Notes: generated from the sequence alone by a model not told the origin. 64,000 nucleotides of DNA from Aphidius gifuensis (GCF_014905175.1 NC_057791.1:6882001-6946000); one strand, 5' to 3'; shown: positions 44,311-57,183, counted from the first letter of the stretch. Program-made: numbers and translations.

Positions 44311-44634
44311 GTGTTCACTTTTCACACTGAGCGTATGCAAGGAAGCGCTAAAGTCGTGCGGTCATTTAATGAAACTTTAGTAGCTAAAATTTACCATCGC
44401 ATTCGTTATTTTCAGTCCTTGTGTTTATTTTGTCAATTTTATAATTTTTTCTAAGATTCAAGAACAAATTACCAATTATTGATGATTAAAGCAATCGAAA
44501 AGGCTAGAAAAAACAAATAACAATAAATAAATAGTAAGTTTTAGTTACTAAAGTTTCTTCAATTGACCGCACGACTCTAGCGCTTCCTTGCATACGCTTC
44601 GTGCGTACTCTCGATGTGAATAGTGAACGAACAC
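44311..44634. repeat. Foldback MITE
   Basis: Arms of about 80 bp: GCGTATGCAAGGAAGCGCTA on the left and TAGCGCTTCCTTGCATACGC-like on the right, with GTTCACT at the outer ends. No coding. Confidence 0.8.
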
Positions 44635-44828
44635 ATCTCCGATCCAAACGATTTGGCTTTCATAATCAATTGTAATTTCATGATGATGTCCTTTTTTGGC
44701 TCAATCTAAAAAATTGATTATTCTAGTTATATGTATTAATTAATTTTAATAAAAAAATGCTTGTGGTTTTCGATAGTTTAGGCAAAATAGTCAACAGATT
44801 TCAGCTTGTTTGATAAATTCTGAAAAAT

Positions 44829-45848
44829 AGAGTGAAACCGGCGGAAGATCACGAGGTATGTTGTGCGCATGCGCGAACATTGGCACATGGAAGAAAAATT
44901 GTGGCGACGTTCCAAAAATAACTCGGAAACCCGGAAGCGGCGCAGTAGACGAAAAAATATAGTGATAAAATAAACTTAAAAGTAACTAGAGGTTACTGTA
45001 GATATTGTAAACAACAGAAACAGCCATATTGCATATGCCATTTACTTTGGTTACTTATTACAGTTGTTAAAAGTATTTTTATAATTATTATTAATAATTA
45101 AACAATAATAATTTATTGTTTTGTGCCTATAAAAATACCTGAACAAAAAATCATGTCTACCACAACAAAATATCGAAAATTTTCTATGATCACAATCTTG
45201 AACTTCTGGGTTTCCGAGTAATTTTTGGAACGTCCCCTGTATGTCTGTGTGAACAAAAGAAAAAACTGTTCGCACAGCACCCGTATTCACAGGGCATTAC
45301 AGTTTAGGGCTTTTTTCCTCCACTGGCGGCGCTTGTGGAGCTTTTGTATGTGAAATCTATATAAAAAAAATTTTACGAGCGCCATTACCGGCAAAAAAAA
45401 GCCCTAAATTAAAAAATTTGCCCTGTGAATTGGACTGCAGGCATTCAATTTGTCTTCAAGTGTGTCAATGTTCGCGTATGCGCATAAGATACTTCGTAAT
45501 CTTTTTCTGCACCCGCACCCGTATTCACAGGGCAAATTTTATACAATTTCGGGGTTTTTTTTGCCACTGATGGCGCTTATAAAATTTTTTTTATATAGAT
45601 TTTACATATAAAAGCTTCACAAGCGCCACCAGTGGATGAAAAAAGCCCTAAATTGTAATGCCCTGTGAATACGGGTGCCGTATTCAGAAGATGTTCTCAT
45701 TAGGGCGTTTTTTTTCCGATGGTGGCGTTTGTGAAGGTTTTCTATGTGAAATATATATAAAAAAAATTTTGACAAGCGCCATCAGCGGAAAAATGCCCTA
45801 ATGCGAACAATTTTGCCCCGTGAATACGGGTGCTGTTGGTTTCACTCT
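44829..45848. repeat. Nested palindromic repeat
   Basis: Outer inverted words AGAGTGAAACC (44,829) and GGTTTCACTCT (45,838); inner inverted pair GGCGACGTTCCAAAAATAAC (44,903) and its inverse near 45,215. The three small MITEs at 45,277-45,833 lie inside, so a foldback element appears to have received others. Confidence 0.6.
45277..45833. repeat. Three palindromic MITEs in a row
   Basis: Copies at 45,277-45,430, 45,515-45,678 and 45,677-45,833. The middle copy has perfect 19-bp inverted ends GCACCCGTATTCACAGGGC; each copy is nearly a full palindrome (AGGGC-T-run ... GCCACTGATGGCGCTT ... AAGCGCCACCAGTGG). Copies two and three share the end. Confidence 0.85.
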
Positions 45849-46296
45849 AGAAAAGAATATTTATTCACTTTTATACATTTCACACAATAAACGTATGAAT
45901 AAATGATGAATGCGGTGACTTGTTACGTAATATACGTGGTAAATGAGTGCTGCTGTGAAAAATGAAACGCCATTTTTCGTTTCAACCGTCCAACAAGCTC
46001 TAACAAAAATAACCGTAACTTGCTGAATAAATACCGATAAACTACTGATGTCCATATAACCTGATATTTTTCCACATTTTTCACCGTTTTTACGTCAGGT
46101 TACAGTATGTAGACTGCAACAGGTCGCTTCCTTTAAACAGTTGATTTTAAGTCGCATATGCAAAACTATATCAAGACTTATCTATATAAATTTCATTTGT
46201 TTGTGCGAGGAGAAAACTTTTATAGATTGAACCGAAATATTCGAATAGCATTCAAGTTTTGGTTATGATAATAACCAGTCATATTTTTTTCTAACA

Positions 46297-49200
46297 ATGA
46301 AAAAACAAAAGAAAATTCCGAATCCTCGAGTAAAGAAAAGTAAGTATATTCTTACCGCCATTCTTGTTGAAAAAGTTTATCGTGCTTCATTGTTACATTT
46401 CATCAATGAAACATATTGTGATCCTTTATTTTTAGGCATAAATATTGATGAAGAGTCACCTCAGCAGTCTCTTTGTTTTAAAAAGCTAAAAATCGTGTTA
46501 ACACCTTTTGACTTGAACGAGTCAAAAGTGAAACAACTCGCTAATGACGAAGATTCAAGTTTTAAGCAAAATAATAAAGTAAAAGACAACGATGATAATA
46601 ATTTGAATGAGTCATATGAACGTAGCTCTGTATCGGATGATCAATATTCAAGTGATGAAGAAAAAAGCACTGGAGATGAAAAAGACATGGACGATTACGA
46701 TGTTTCAGATAAGGTATAAGCCAGAAATTGGTGAAAATTATTGCTTTTAAAAATTTTTTAACCCTTTTACTTATATTTGTCTGAATCAAAGGTGTCTTCA
46801 GAGTTAAATAGTATCTTGGATTCTTTTGGTAATAAAACCATCGACCAAATGAGAGACCAAAGTTTTGTTGGCCCAAAATGTTCACTGTCACCAATTCAAC
46901 AAAGAAGCATACAAAGTGCAGATTCAAGTTTTGCTGATAACTCAATAGATCCGCTATCTGATTCACCAATGTCCAGACCAAATACTTCAAAAGTGATTGG
47001 TAATTATGAAGATGGTTTTATGCAATTGGAGAATAAATGCTTCACTAACTTGTTCATAATATGAATATAATCGTTATTGAAGCTTTTGAATCCTTTTTTT
47101 TCAGATGCGAACACTTCAAATGAAATCATTCCAGAGACTTCGTTCAACTCTGAAGATGATTCAAGAGATATAAATTTTTCTGCGTCTGTTATTCATAATG
47201 AAACAAGTTCAGATGCGCAATCTGAAAAAACTGAGGATATTTCATTTGGTGTTAGCATAAGTGATCGTTCTATAATCACGAGTAATATTGAAAAAAAGTC
47301 ACACATAGGTTCATGTGACAACATGAATATGATTGTACCTACATCTGACCGTAAAATTAAAAAGCTTTGCTGCCCATTTTGTCATAAAATCGTCGTAAAG
47401 TTAGCAAGACACATGGGGACAGTCCATAAAAATGAAGCTGAAGTGAAAAAATTTTCTGATTTACCAATAGGTGAGACTTGATTGATTTGCACTTGATATT
47501 TTTTTTTTTTTCTTCTCACTAGTTCTTTTTTTAAACTTTCGACATCAGCTTTTCAGTCTTTGACCTAAAACAACACAGCTAACATACATACATAAATACA
47601 TTTCTGTTAACAGTGCTTCAGCAAAGTTTAAAGTTTCAATCTTGGAGGAAATAATCTTGCATATAAACTTTGTTGAAGCACTGTTAACGGAAATATACAG
47701 ACATTAGGAGCATGAAAAAATACATATTTTTACACATATAAAAAATTGTACTTTCCACTGACGTTGATTTCAAAATTATGTATTTGCAGGTACTAAAGAG
47801 CGTCGAAAAATTCAAGACGGGCTTGCCAAAGTTGGTAGAAGTTATTTCAATTCAAACAACTTTATAAACAAAGGCGAACTGAATCCTGCCCGGCGACCAG
47901 GCCAGCAACTGAAAAAAAAAGCTGTTGATTACACAACATGTGTGAAATGTTGTGGAACTTTCACGAAGTCAAATATAAGACACCATCTCAAACAATGCAT
48001 GAATGAAACATTCGATGGACGAAAAATAATAAGTCTAGGACGTGCTATTGAAGGACGACTAGGCCCAGGAGCGAATGATCGTATGAGACTCGTTATTTTC
48101 CCAGTTATGCGAGAAGATGATGTCGTTCGTTTAATACGTTATGACTGGCTATTAATTATTTATGGCAATAAATTGTGTATGAAATATACGCCACATTATC
48201 AACAAAATATGATTCGAGCACGTTTAAGACTGACTGGACGTATTTTACACACGATAAAAACAATTAAAGCCGAGATTACAGACTTTTCTTCTATATATGA
48301 TCCTAAAAACTATGACGCTTTAGTCGAAGCGATTCAAGTAGTCGGAAATTTCGATAGCCAATCAAATGAGTTTAAGCATCCTGCTACTGCAACTAGTGCT
48401 GTAACACACGTTAAACATATAGGTCATATTTTGGTTTCAGAGTATATTAAACGTGATGATGAAGAGAATCAAAGAAAAACTGAAAAATTTCTGACTCTTG
48501 TTAGTACTGATATTGGAGACTCGATTAATAGAGCTGCTCACTCTACTCAAGATAAAATGCGCAGAGAAAAAGTAGAAAAAATACCTTCAACAGAAGACGT
48601 GAAGCGCTTAGCAAAATACTTGGATACAGAAAGAGAAGAAAGTTTTAAAAATTTGAATGAAAATTATTCTTATGAAAAATGGATAAAATTAACTGAGTTT
48701 ACAGTAGGTTCATTAATCGTTTTTAATCGCAGACGAGTTGGAGAAACGCAAAATATATCATTGACTGATTATTCTGCAAAAGAAAAAATTGGTGAACAAA
48801 CTAGAAAAGATTTATTTTCCGCATTATCGAAAGAATCACAAGTTATTGCCCAACGTTATCAGCGCATGAAAATCAGAGGAAAGAAAGGTCGCACTGTACC
48901 GGTATTGCTTAAACCCGGCATCACCAAATCTATTGATTTACTAATTACTTATCGAGCTCAAGCTGGTGTTTCTGATAAAAATAAATATTTGTTTGCGTTG
49001 CCAACATTTTTTAAAGATGAAGAAAAAGTGATTGACGCGTGTCACCTTATGAGAAAATTTTCAATCGCCTGTGGTGCTGAAAAGCCAGAAACTCTACGAG
49101 GCACAACTTTACGTAAGCACATGGCTTCAATATGTATTTCACTTGAGCTAAATGACAATTCTGTATCAGAAGTTGCTGATTTTATGGGTCATCATGAAAA

Positions 49201-49828
49201 AATACATCGTGATTATTACCGCCATAATACGGTTTTGCGAGAAGTTGTCAAAGTGTCTCAGCTGCTTGAAGCTGCACAAGGACGATGCGAAAATGATGAA
49301 GAAAATATCTATGAAAGTGATGCAGAACCATTGGATTTGAATGATTCTACTCTTCCGAGTGATAATGTACCTGACTCACGCAATACCACTCAATCTAATA
49401 TCGAACATGAAACGTCAAATGGTTCTGTTTCTCGTGCACTAAGTTCTTCACGTCCTAAAGTAAAACATTCTGTTAAGCGCCGGCGAATCAAAAATCATTC
49501 TTCCGATGATAGTGAAGATGATCTTATTCCTAAAATGGACAAACGTATGAAAATAAAATATCCAAAAACAAGATGGACAGAATCTGAAGTTCAAGCTATA
49601 AAGACTGCGTTCCCTGAATCTTTTCAAGGTAACTTTGAACTTCCGTCAACTGAATATATCATGAAACAAAAAAAAATTCATCCACAATTACAACGTCGTA
49701 CTCATTTACAAATTAAAAGTTATATAACAAATTGTAAGAATAAAAATCAGAGAAAGCCAGTTGAAGGATTGGCAATCCGGGAAACACTCTGTAACGTTGA
49801 CTTTTTGCGACGTTATCGTAAAAAGTAA
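46297..49828 (+). CDS. Crypton-like tyrosine recombinase, four exons
   Basis: Exons 46,297-46,713, 46,792-46,999, 47,105-47,470 and 47,790-49,828; introns have GT-AG ends and phases 0, 1, 1 that join into 1,009 codons without a stop. N-terminal third is acidic and Ser-rich. Exon three carries CPFCHKIVVKLARHMGTVH (about residue 297), exon four a second Cys/His unit CVKCCGTFTKSNIRHHLKQC (about 380). The catalytic domain shows Arg in FNRRRVGE (about 645), VPVLLKPGI, LRKHM (about 771), MGHHEKIHRDYYR with His and Tyr (about 796-805). The end has a TRWTESEVQAIKTAF segment typical of this animal family. The usual first His of box II is Thr. It would cut and join DNA at specific sites in the nucleus. 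Intact, so possibly active or domesticated. Confidence 0.88.
47601..47694. repeat. Hairpin in intron 3 of the recombinase gene
   Basis: TTTCTGTTAACAGTGCTTCA and GAAGCACTGTTAACGGAAAT are inverted arms of about 32 bp around a 30-base loop. A small MITE or a splicing-relevant structure. Confidence 0.75.
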
Positions 49829-51040
49829 CGATTCGTACTTTATAACGTTCTTCGATTTCATCATTCATCATTATTTTTTAGAATTCAAGTCAATGACACA
49901 GGAATAGTCATTTAAAGCATAGTCATAACTATTATTATTAATTTTTAATAAAAAAAAATTTATGTGAGTGTTCTGAATTTTATTGTATCGAATATCAATT
50001 TGATAAAGTATGTTTCACTTTGACAGTGATGAATGTTAATTTCACTCTTTCTTTAAATATTGTCATTATTATTCTTAATTTTCATAACAGTTTAATTTCG
50101 TGTTAGTTCAAAAATAAGCCATTGATAGAACTTATTCATTGTAGCTTTCATTTATTAAAGCTTTATTTTGTTCTTTTGTGTGTTTCCGAAAATAAACCAT
50201 TTGATGTATCTTAACTCTCAAAGGGTCATTTTGCTTTCTTTATGTTTTTGTGAAAATAAAAAACCATTTAATAACCAGAGTGTCATATTTATTTTCGTTG
50301 ATTCGAAGGCTACTATGACAAGTTAATCCTATGAAAATCAATTTTTCAGTAAGTTACACGTAAATCCAAATCCATATTCGAGAACTCATTAGCGAATTCA
50401 CGTATTTTTAAAGATATCCTTATTGAAGAAACTTCAACAACATAATTTTCCGTGTTTTTTATAATAGTAAATATTTTTCCATGTTATTATTATTATTTAT
50501 ATAATAACGGTAAAACATCAAAATAATAGTTTTTAGTACATTCCTAACGTTCTGAGTTGACTTTCCCGCCTTATGGTCTTTAGCTGACCAGTCGCAAGTT
50601 TGCGGCAGATAAAAATGCCGCCAATATCCCAACATGCGCCGTTGAATCTCTGTCTCTCTGATTTTCATTGTGTGGTAAAGGCGGGAGTCAATCGGCATAG
50701 TTTTCGACCTAAGTGCGATGCGATGCAGCGTTGGGCTCATTTCATTCGGTCGTGTTATACGCCGCATAATATTCAGTATTATACGTTTTATATTTTTGGT
50801 GTCGTATAATACGTTTTATCCGGAGATCGAAAAAAAAGCAATGAAATACATGTACTTTATTTTTATAAATCAAAAAACTAAAAGCGAACAGTAGCTAAGG
50901 AAACACATTTAAAACATAGTTTCATACATCTTTAGTTTTATTTATTTGTAAGAATCATTCCTCTCGTCCAATGAATTCTTAAAACTATAACAAAATACAG
51001 TGTAAAAGAATCGCCTTATTTCAAGTTTAAAAGATTTATT
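49829..51040. other. 3' flank of the recombinase gene
   Basis: AATAAA-type signals at about 49,948 and 50,193 can end the transcript. A less AT-rich block at 50,560-50,760 has overlapping frames on both strands without family likeness; I do not call a gene. Confidence 0.5.
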
Positions 51041-54000
51041 TTATAATTTCCGGTATAGGCTACAGGTCCTCAAAACCACCGTTCTACGAATAAAAAACTT
51101 TCATAGTATGGTGGTTTTGAGGACGTTTTAAAACTACGTCGTTAATTCCGTTTTAATTTAATTATGGTTTAAGAATATCAGAAAAGTTCTATGAAATTTC
51201 CAGACCTGTACGTTTCGTAGACAGCAGGAATGTTTGAGTAGAACTTGTAAGAAAGAAAACGGACTTTCTCTAAATACCAACTGTCTAACAAATAGTTTCA
51301 GTTATTGCTATCGAAACGAATTGAGTTTTGGTTTTCTCGACGGTATCTAAGAATTTCTAATGCTACTAAATTAAGGCAGTATCTCGTGGTTCAGGCTACT
51401 AATTCAAGGTGATAAATCATTTCTGAGGTTCCAGAAAACCGGAAAAAATTGTCTTAACTTTCCATGTTAAAAGAATTCAGAACGACCGTCTTTCCAGTCA
51501 ACGCGTTTTTCTTTGGAGAATTTCCTTATATTTTGGTTTTATGTGATTGCCTTATGATTCGATTCGTCCAATGAATTATTAAAACTATAATAAATTCCAG
51601 TGTAGAAGAATGGCCTTATTTCGAGTTTGAAATATTTATTTTATAATTTCCGGTATAGGCTGCAAGTCCTCAAAACCACCGTTCTACGAATAAAAAACTT
51701 TCGTAGTATGGTGGTTTTGAGGACGTCTCAAAATTACGTCGTTGATTCCGTTTCGATTTGAGTATGGTTTAAGATTATCAGTAAGTTTCTATGAAATTTC
51801 CAAACCTGCACGTTTTGTGGACAGCAAGAAAGTTTGAGTAAAACTTGTAAGAAAGAAAACGGACTTTCTATAAATACCTACTGTCTAACAAATAGTTTCA
51901 GTTATTGTTATCGAAACGGATTAAGTTTTGGTTTTCCCGACGGTATCTAAGAATTTCTAATGCTACTAAATTAAGGCAGTATCTCGTGGTTCAGGCTACT
52001 ATTTCAAGGTGATAAATCATTTCTGAGGTTCCAGAAAACCGGAAAAAATTGTCTCAACTTTCCACGTCGAAAAAATGCAGAACGACCATCTTTCCAGTCA
52101 ACGCGTTTTTCGTCGAAGAATTTCCTTATATTCTGGTCTCGTGTGATAGTCTTTAGGATTTGATTTGTCCAATAAATTATCAAGACTATAATAAATTCCA
52201 GTGTAAAAGAATGGCCTTAATTCGAGTTTGAAATATTTATTTTATAATTTCCGGTATAGGCCGCAAGTCCTCAAAACCACCGTTCTACGAATAAAAAACT
52301 TTCGTAGTATGGTGGTTTTGAGGACGTCTCAAATCGTTAATTCCGTTTTGATTTGAGTATGGTTTAAGATTATCAGTAAGTTTCTATGAAATTTCCAAAC
52401 CTGCACGTTTTGTGGACAGCAAGAAAGTTTGAGTAAAACTTGTAAGAAAGAAAACGGACTTTCTATAAATACCTACTGTCTAACAAATAGTTTCAGTTAT
52501 TGTTATCGAAACGGATTAAGTTTTGGTTTTCCCGACGGTATCTAAGAATTTCTAATGCTACTAAATTAAGGCAGTATCTCGTGGTTCAGGCTACTATTTC
52601 AAGGTGATAAATCATTTCTGAGGTTCCAGAAAACCGGAAAAAATTGTCTCAACTTTCCACGTCGAAAAAATGCAGAACGACCATCTTTCCAGTCAACGCG
52701 TTTTTCGTCGAAGAATTTCCTTATATTCTGGTCTCGTGTGATAGTCTTTAGGATTTGATTTGTCCAATAAATTATCAAGACTATAATAAATTCCAGTGTA
52801 AAAGAATGGCCTTAATTCGAGTTTGAAATATTTATTTTATAATTTCCGGTATAGGCCGCAAGTCCTCAAAACCACCGTTCTACGAATAAAAAACTTTCGT
52901 AGTATGGTGGTTTTGAGGACGTCTCAAAATTACGTCGTTAATTCCGTTTTGATTTGAGTATGGTTTAAGATTATCAGTAAGTTTCTATGAAATTTCCAAA
53001 CCTGCACGTTTTGTGGACAGCAAGAAAGTTTGAGTAAAACTTGTAAGAAAGAAAACGGACTTTCTATAAATACCTACTGTCTAACAAATAGTTTCAGTTA
53101 TTGTTATCGAAACGGATTAAGTTTTGGTTTTCCCGACGGTATCTAAGAATTTCTAATGCTACTAAATTAAGGCAGTATCTCGTGGTTCAGGCTACTATTT
53201 CAAGGTGATAAATCATTTCTGAGGTTCCAGAAAACCGGAAAAAATTGTCTCAACTTTCCACGTCGAAAAAATGCAGAACGACCATCTTTCCAGTCAACGC
53301 GTTTTTCGTCGAAGAATTTCCTTATATTCTGGTCTCGTGTGATAGTCTTTAGGATTTGATTTGTCCAATAAATTATCAAGACTATAATAAATTCCAGTGT
53401 AAAAGAATGGCCTTAATTCGAGTTTGAAATATTTATTTTATAATTTCCGGTATAGGCCGCAAGTCCTCAAAACCACCGTTCTACGAATAAAAAACTTTCG
53501 TAGTATGGTGGTTTTGAGGACGTCTCAAAATTACGTCGTTAATTCCGTTTTGATTCAAGTATGGTTTGAGATTATCAATAAGTTTCTATGAAATTTCCAA
53601 ACCTGCACGTTTTGTGGACAGCAAGAAAGTTTGAGTAAAACTTGTAAGAAAGAAAATGGACTTTCTATAAATACCTACTGTCTAACAAATAGTTTCAGTT
53701 ATTGTTATCGAAACGGATTAAGTTTTGGTTTTCCCGACGGTATCTAAGAATTTCTAATGCTACTAAATAAAGGCAGTATCTCGTTGTTCAGGCTACTGAT
53801 TCAAGGTGATTAATCATTTCTGAGGTTCCGGAAAACCGGAAAAAATTGTCTTAACTTTCCATGTTAAAAGAATTCAGAACGACCGTCTTTCCAGTCAACG
53901 CGTTTTTCTTTGGAGAATTTCCTTATATTTTGGTTTTATGTGATTGCCTTATGATTCGATTCGTCCAATGAATTATTAAAACTATAATAAATTCCAGTGT

Positions 54001-55460
54001 AGAAGAATGGCCTTATTTCGAGTTTGAAATATTTATTTTATAATTTCCGGTATAGGCTGCAAGTCCTCAAAACCACCGTTCTACGAATAAAAAACTTTCG
54101 TAGTATGGTGGTTTTGAGGACGTCTCAAAATTACGTCGTTGATTCCGTTTCGATTTGAGCATGGTTTAAGATTATCAGAAAGATTCTATGAAATTTCCAA
54201 ACTCGCACGTTCCGTCGACACCAGGAAAGTTTGAGTAGAACTTGTAACATAGACAATGGTCTTTCTCTAAATACTTACTGTCCAACAAAGAGTTTCAGTT
54301 ATTGTTATCGAAACGAATTGAGTTTTGGTTTTCCCGACGGTATCTAAGAATTTCTAATGCTACTAAATTAAGGCAGTATCTCGTGGTTCAGGCTACTAAT
54401 TCAAGGTGATAAATCATTTCTGAGGTTCCAGAAAACCGGAAAAAATTGTCTCGAATTTCCACGTCGAAAAAATGCAGAACGACCATCTTTCCAGTCAACG
54501 CGTTTTTCGTCGGAGAATTTCCTTATATTCTGGTCTCGTGTGATAGTCTTTAGGATTTGATTTGTCCAATAAATTATCAAGACTATAATAAATTCCAGTG
54601 TAAAAGAATGGCCTTATTTCGAGTTTGAAATATTTATTTTATAATTTCCGGTATAGGCCGCAAGTCCTCAAAACCACCGTTCTACGAATAAAAAACTTTC
54701 GTAGTATGGTGGTTTTGAGGACGTCTCAAAATTACGTCGTTAATTCCGTTTTGATTCAAGTATGGTTTGAGATTATCAGTAAGTTTCTATGAAATTTCCC
54801 AACCTGCACGTTTTGTGGACAGCAAGAAAGTTTGAGTAAAACTTGTAAGAAAGAAAATGGACTTTCTATAAATACCTACTGTCTAACAAATAGTTTCAGT
54901 TATTGTTATCGAAACGAATTAAGTTTTGGTTTTTCCGACGGTATCTAAGAATTTCTAATGCTACTAAATAAAGGCAGTATCTCGTTGTTCAGGCTACTGA
55001 TTCAAGGTGATTAATCATTTCTGAGGTTCCGGAAAACCGGAAAAAATTGTCTTTACTTTCCATGTTAAAAGAATTCAGAACGACCGTCTTTCCAGTCAAC
55101 GCGTTTTTCTTTGGAGAATTTTTCTTATATTTTGGTTTTATGTGAAAGTCCTTATGATTTGATCCGCCTAATAAATTATCAAGACTATAATAAATTCCAG
55201 TGTCAAAGAATGGCCTTATTTCGAGTTTGAAATATTTATTTCATAATTTCCGGTATAGGCTGCAAGTCCTCAAAACCACCGTTCTACGACTAAAAAAATT
55301 TCGTAGTATGGTGGTTTTGAGGACGTTTCGAAATTACGTCGTGAATTCCGTTCATATTTGAGTATCGTTCAAGATTATCAGAAAGGTTCTATGAAGTTTC
55401 TAAACCGTTACGTTCTGTGGACACAAAGAAAACTTCAGTAGAACTCGTAACAAATATAAT
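51041..55460. repeat. 600-bp satellite with one perfect hairpin per unit
   Basis: CGGTATAGGC recurs at 51,051, 51,651, 52,252, 52,847, 53,448, 54,048, 54,649 and 55,251, a period of 595-602 bp. Right after it each unit has GTCCTCAAAACCACC, a spacer CGTTCTACGAATAAAAAAC..., and GGTGGTTTTGAGGAC, a perfect 15-bp inverted pair with inner CTACGA/CGTAG pairing. Units three to five are almost identical; outer ones are more diverged. Confidence 0.97.
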
Positions 55461-55484
55461 ATCTTTTTATTATTCAAAGCTTAG

Positions 55485-56495
55485 CATATGTCCTCGAAAC
55501 AACCATTCTACAATTATAAAAATTGTATGTCACGGTGCTTTCGAGGACTTTCAACAATTATTTGATGAACAATTTTTTTTTTGTGTTTTCCGAAAAAACT
55601 TGTTGTTATGTCTTATAGATTAGAGATATCCGTAAAGATTATTAAAAACGAGTACACTATTTCTGCATATTCCTGTGCATTTTCTATTTTTACAGAATGT
55701 CCTTAAAACTGCCAATAGCTGGAGATACGAAATCCGTAAAATGGTGGTTTTGGGGACATTTAGATAAAAGTCGAATCGACAGTTATTATCTAGTCGACTG
55801 CAATTTCAACGATGAATTTTATGAAAAGGGAAGAATCTTATTGAGAACTGCCAGAAAATTCATATCGAAAATCATAAATTCGACTGTTCTATCGAATTGA
55901 GGTTCAACAAATTAAGTCCTCAAAACTGCCTCTGTGTGAAAAAATAAAGGTAGTTATTGGTGGTTTCGGGGACATGCAATATTAAAACAGATATAATTAT
56001 GTTAAATGTTATTCTAAAGCATAGTGATATTTTTTTTATACTGAAAATTCACTGAGAACATGTTTGTAGTTTGAATTGAATCGTAAAAATGCATTTAGCG
56101 CAGTAATCTTGCTTTTTTATCAAAAGTCCTTGAAACCTCCATTAGATCGAAAAATGATGTTCTTGGAATGGAGGTTTCAGGGACACACGAAAAAATTCTT
56201 ATTTTGGTCAATAATTGAATTTTTTCATCGAATCATTACTATTTATAGTTTAAGATGGAATCAATTGAAGATAAATTGGTCGTAATACCTACTTCACATT
56301 TCAATTTATGAAAATTATACCTGGTAAAATAAAAAGTCCTCAAAACCACCAAAGCATATTTTTCAAATGGGGTTTTGAGGACCGTCCTCAAAACCACCGT
56401 TAACTGAGATGTTGTTTTGGGGACCGTCCTCAAAACCACCAAATGTCCTCGAAACCACCATTGTATATATGAAGTAGTCCCCGAAACCACCACTG
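55485..56495. repeat. Cluster of diverged hairpins
   Basis: Pairs at about 55,487-55,551 (GTCCTCGAAACAACC), 55,697-55,760, 55,913-55,975, 56,126-56,184 (CCTTGAAACCTCCATT with AATGGAGGTTTCAGG) and a crowded group at 56,335-56,495. Arm sequences differ but pairing is kept. Confidence 0.85.
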
Positions 56496-56499
56496 TATG

Positions 56500-56533
<34 letters not shown>

Positions 56534-56549
56534 TGTATGTATGTATGTA
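56496..56549. repeat. Short TATG microsatellite
   Basis: TATGTATATATG followed by about ten TATG units, the right-hand counterpart of 39,344-40,608. Confidence 0.9.
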
Positions 56550-56880
56550 TATTGTTTTAGAAACGTTCTTAAAAAATAAAAACCAACATCAGCGCTCACT
56601 ATGCATTCCCGCCTGACGTCACTGAATTATGTTTTATTTTTTTTTTCTCTGTAATAAAAAGTAATAAATTTATTTTAAATAAAAAAAAAAACGAAAATCA
56701 TTTTTAAATATTTTTTTTTTTATGTTTATATTTTTACTGTATAAATGAAATCAAAATTTGTACATAATTAACAATAACAAAGTTTTGTTAATTTGTTGAC
56801 TAAAATTTTGAAGTAACCAATTTTTTTTTTAATCATTATTGAAGTATGAATCCTGCAACTGCATTTATTGGTTTAGATAA

Positions 56881-57183
56881 GCTCACGACTTTCTTTTCAA
56901 AAATGAAAAATAAAATTATTCTACAACATTTATTAGCAAGTATTAACATCTGTTCGAGGTGACATGCAATCATTAATAAACGATTTTTTATATTTTTTTC
57001 CACTGAAGAACGAACTCTGCCATTATCAGCCCACGTTTTTCTCTTTAAATATAAAAATTATTTATCTGTAGAGGTTTATTTTTTGGAGGTAGCATGCAAT
57101 TGTTTATTAACAATCATATGGCACCTCGGAAAAAAATATTATTGAATGATTTGTTTTCATTCTTAGAAGAAAAGTCGTGAGTT
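56881..57183. repeat. Foldback repeat
   Basis: CTCACGACTTTCTTTTCA at the left and GAAGAAAAGTCGTGAG at the right are inverted ends; inner words GACATGCAATC and GCATGCAATTG recur. A partial direct copy follows to about 57,390. No gene in 56,550-58,420. Confidence 0.55.

Larger units (their letters stand above)
40613..56495 (+). mobile_element. Putative Crypton-like element W with hairpin-repeat flanks
   Basis: Starts CAGTGGTGGTTTCGGGGAC and ends with its exact inverted copy GTCCCCGAAACCACCACTG, both directly inside TATG/TA microsatellite. The interior holds a tyrosine recombinase gene (46,297-49,828), a 220-bp satellite on the left and a 600-bp satellite on the right, all rich in inverted GTCCTCAAAACCACC-like arms. 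No clear target duplication. The unity of the element is inference from the ends and shared arms. Confidence 0.5.

Noticed and set aside
50459..50809. Opposed frames in a less AT-rich block
   Set aside because: No family likeness, no splice or promoter support; open by composition.
51041..55460. CRISPR-like regular repeat
   Set aside because: Units are 600-bp tandem satellite in eukaryotic DNA, without short repeat plus unique spacers or cas genes.
40600..56510. A clear target-site duplication for element W
   Set aside because: Both flanks are TA/TATG repeat, so any short match is uninformative.
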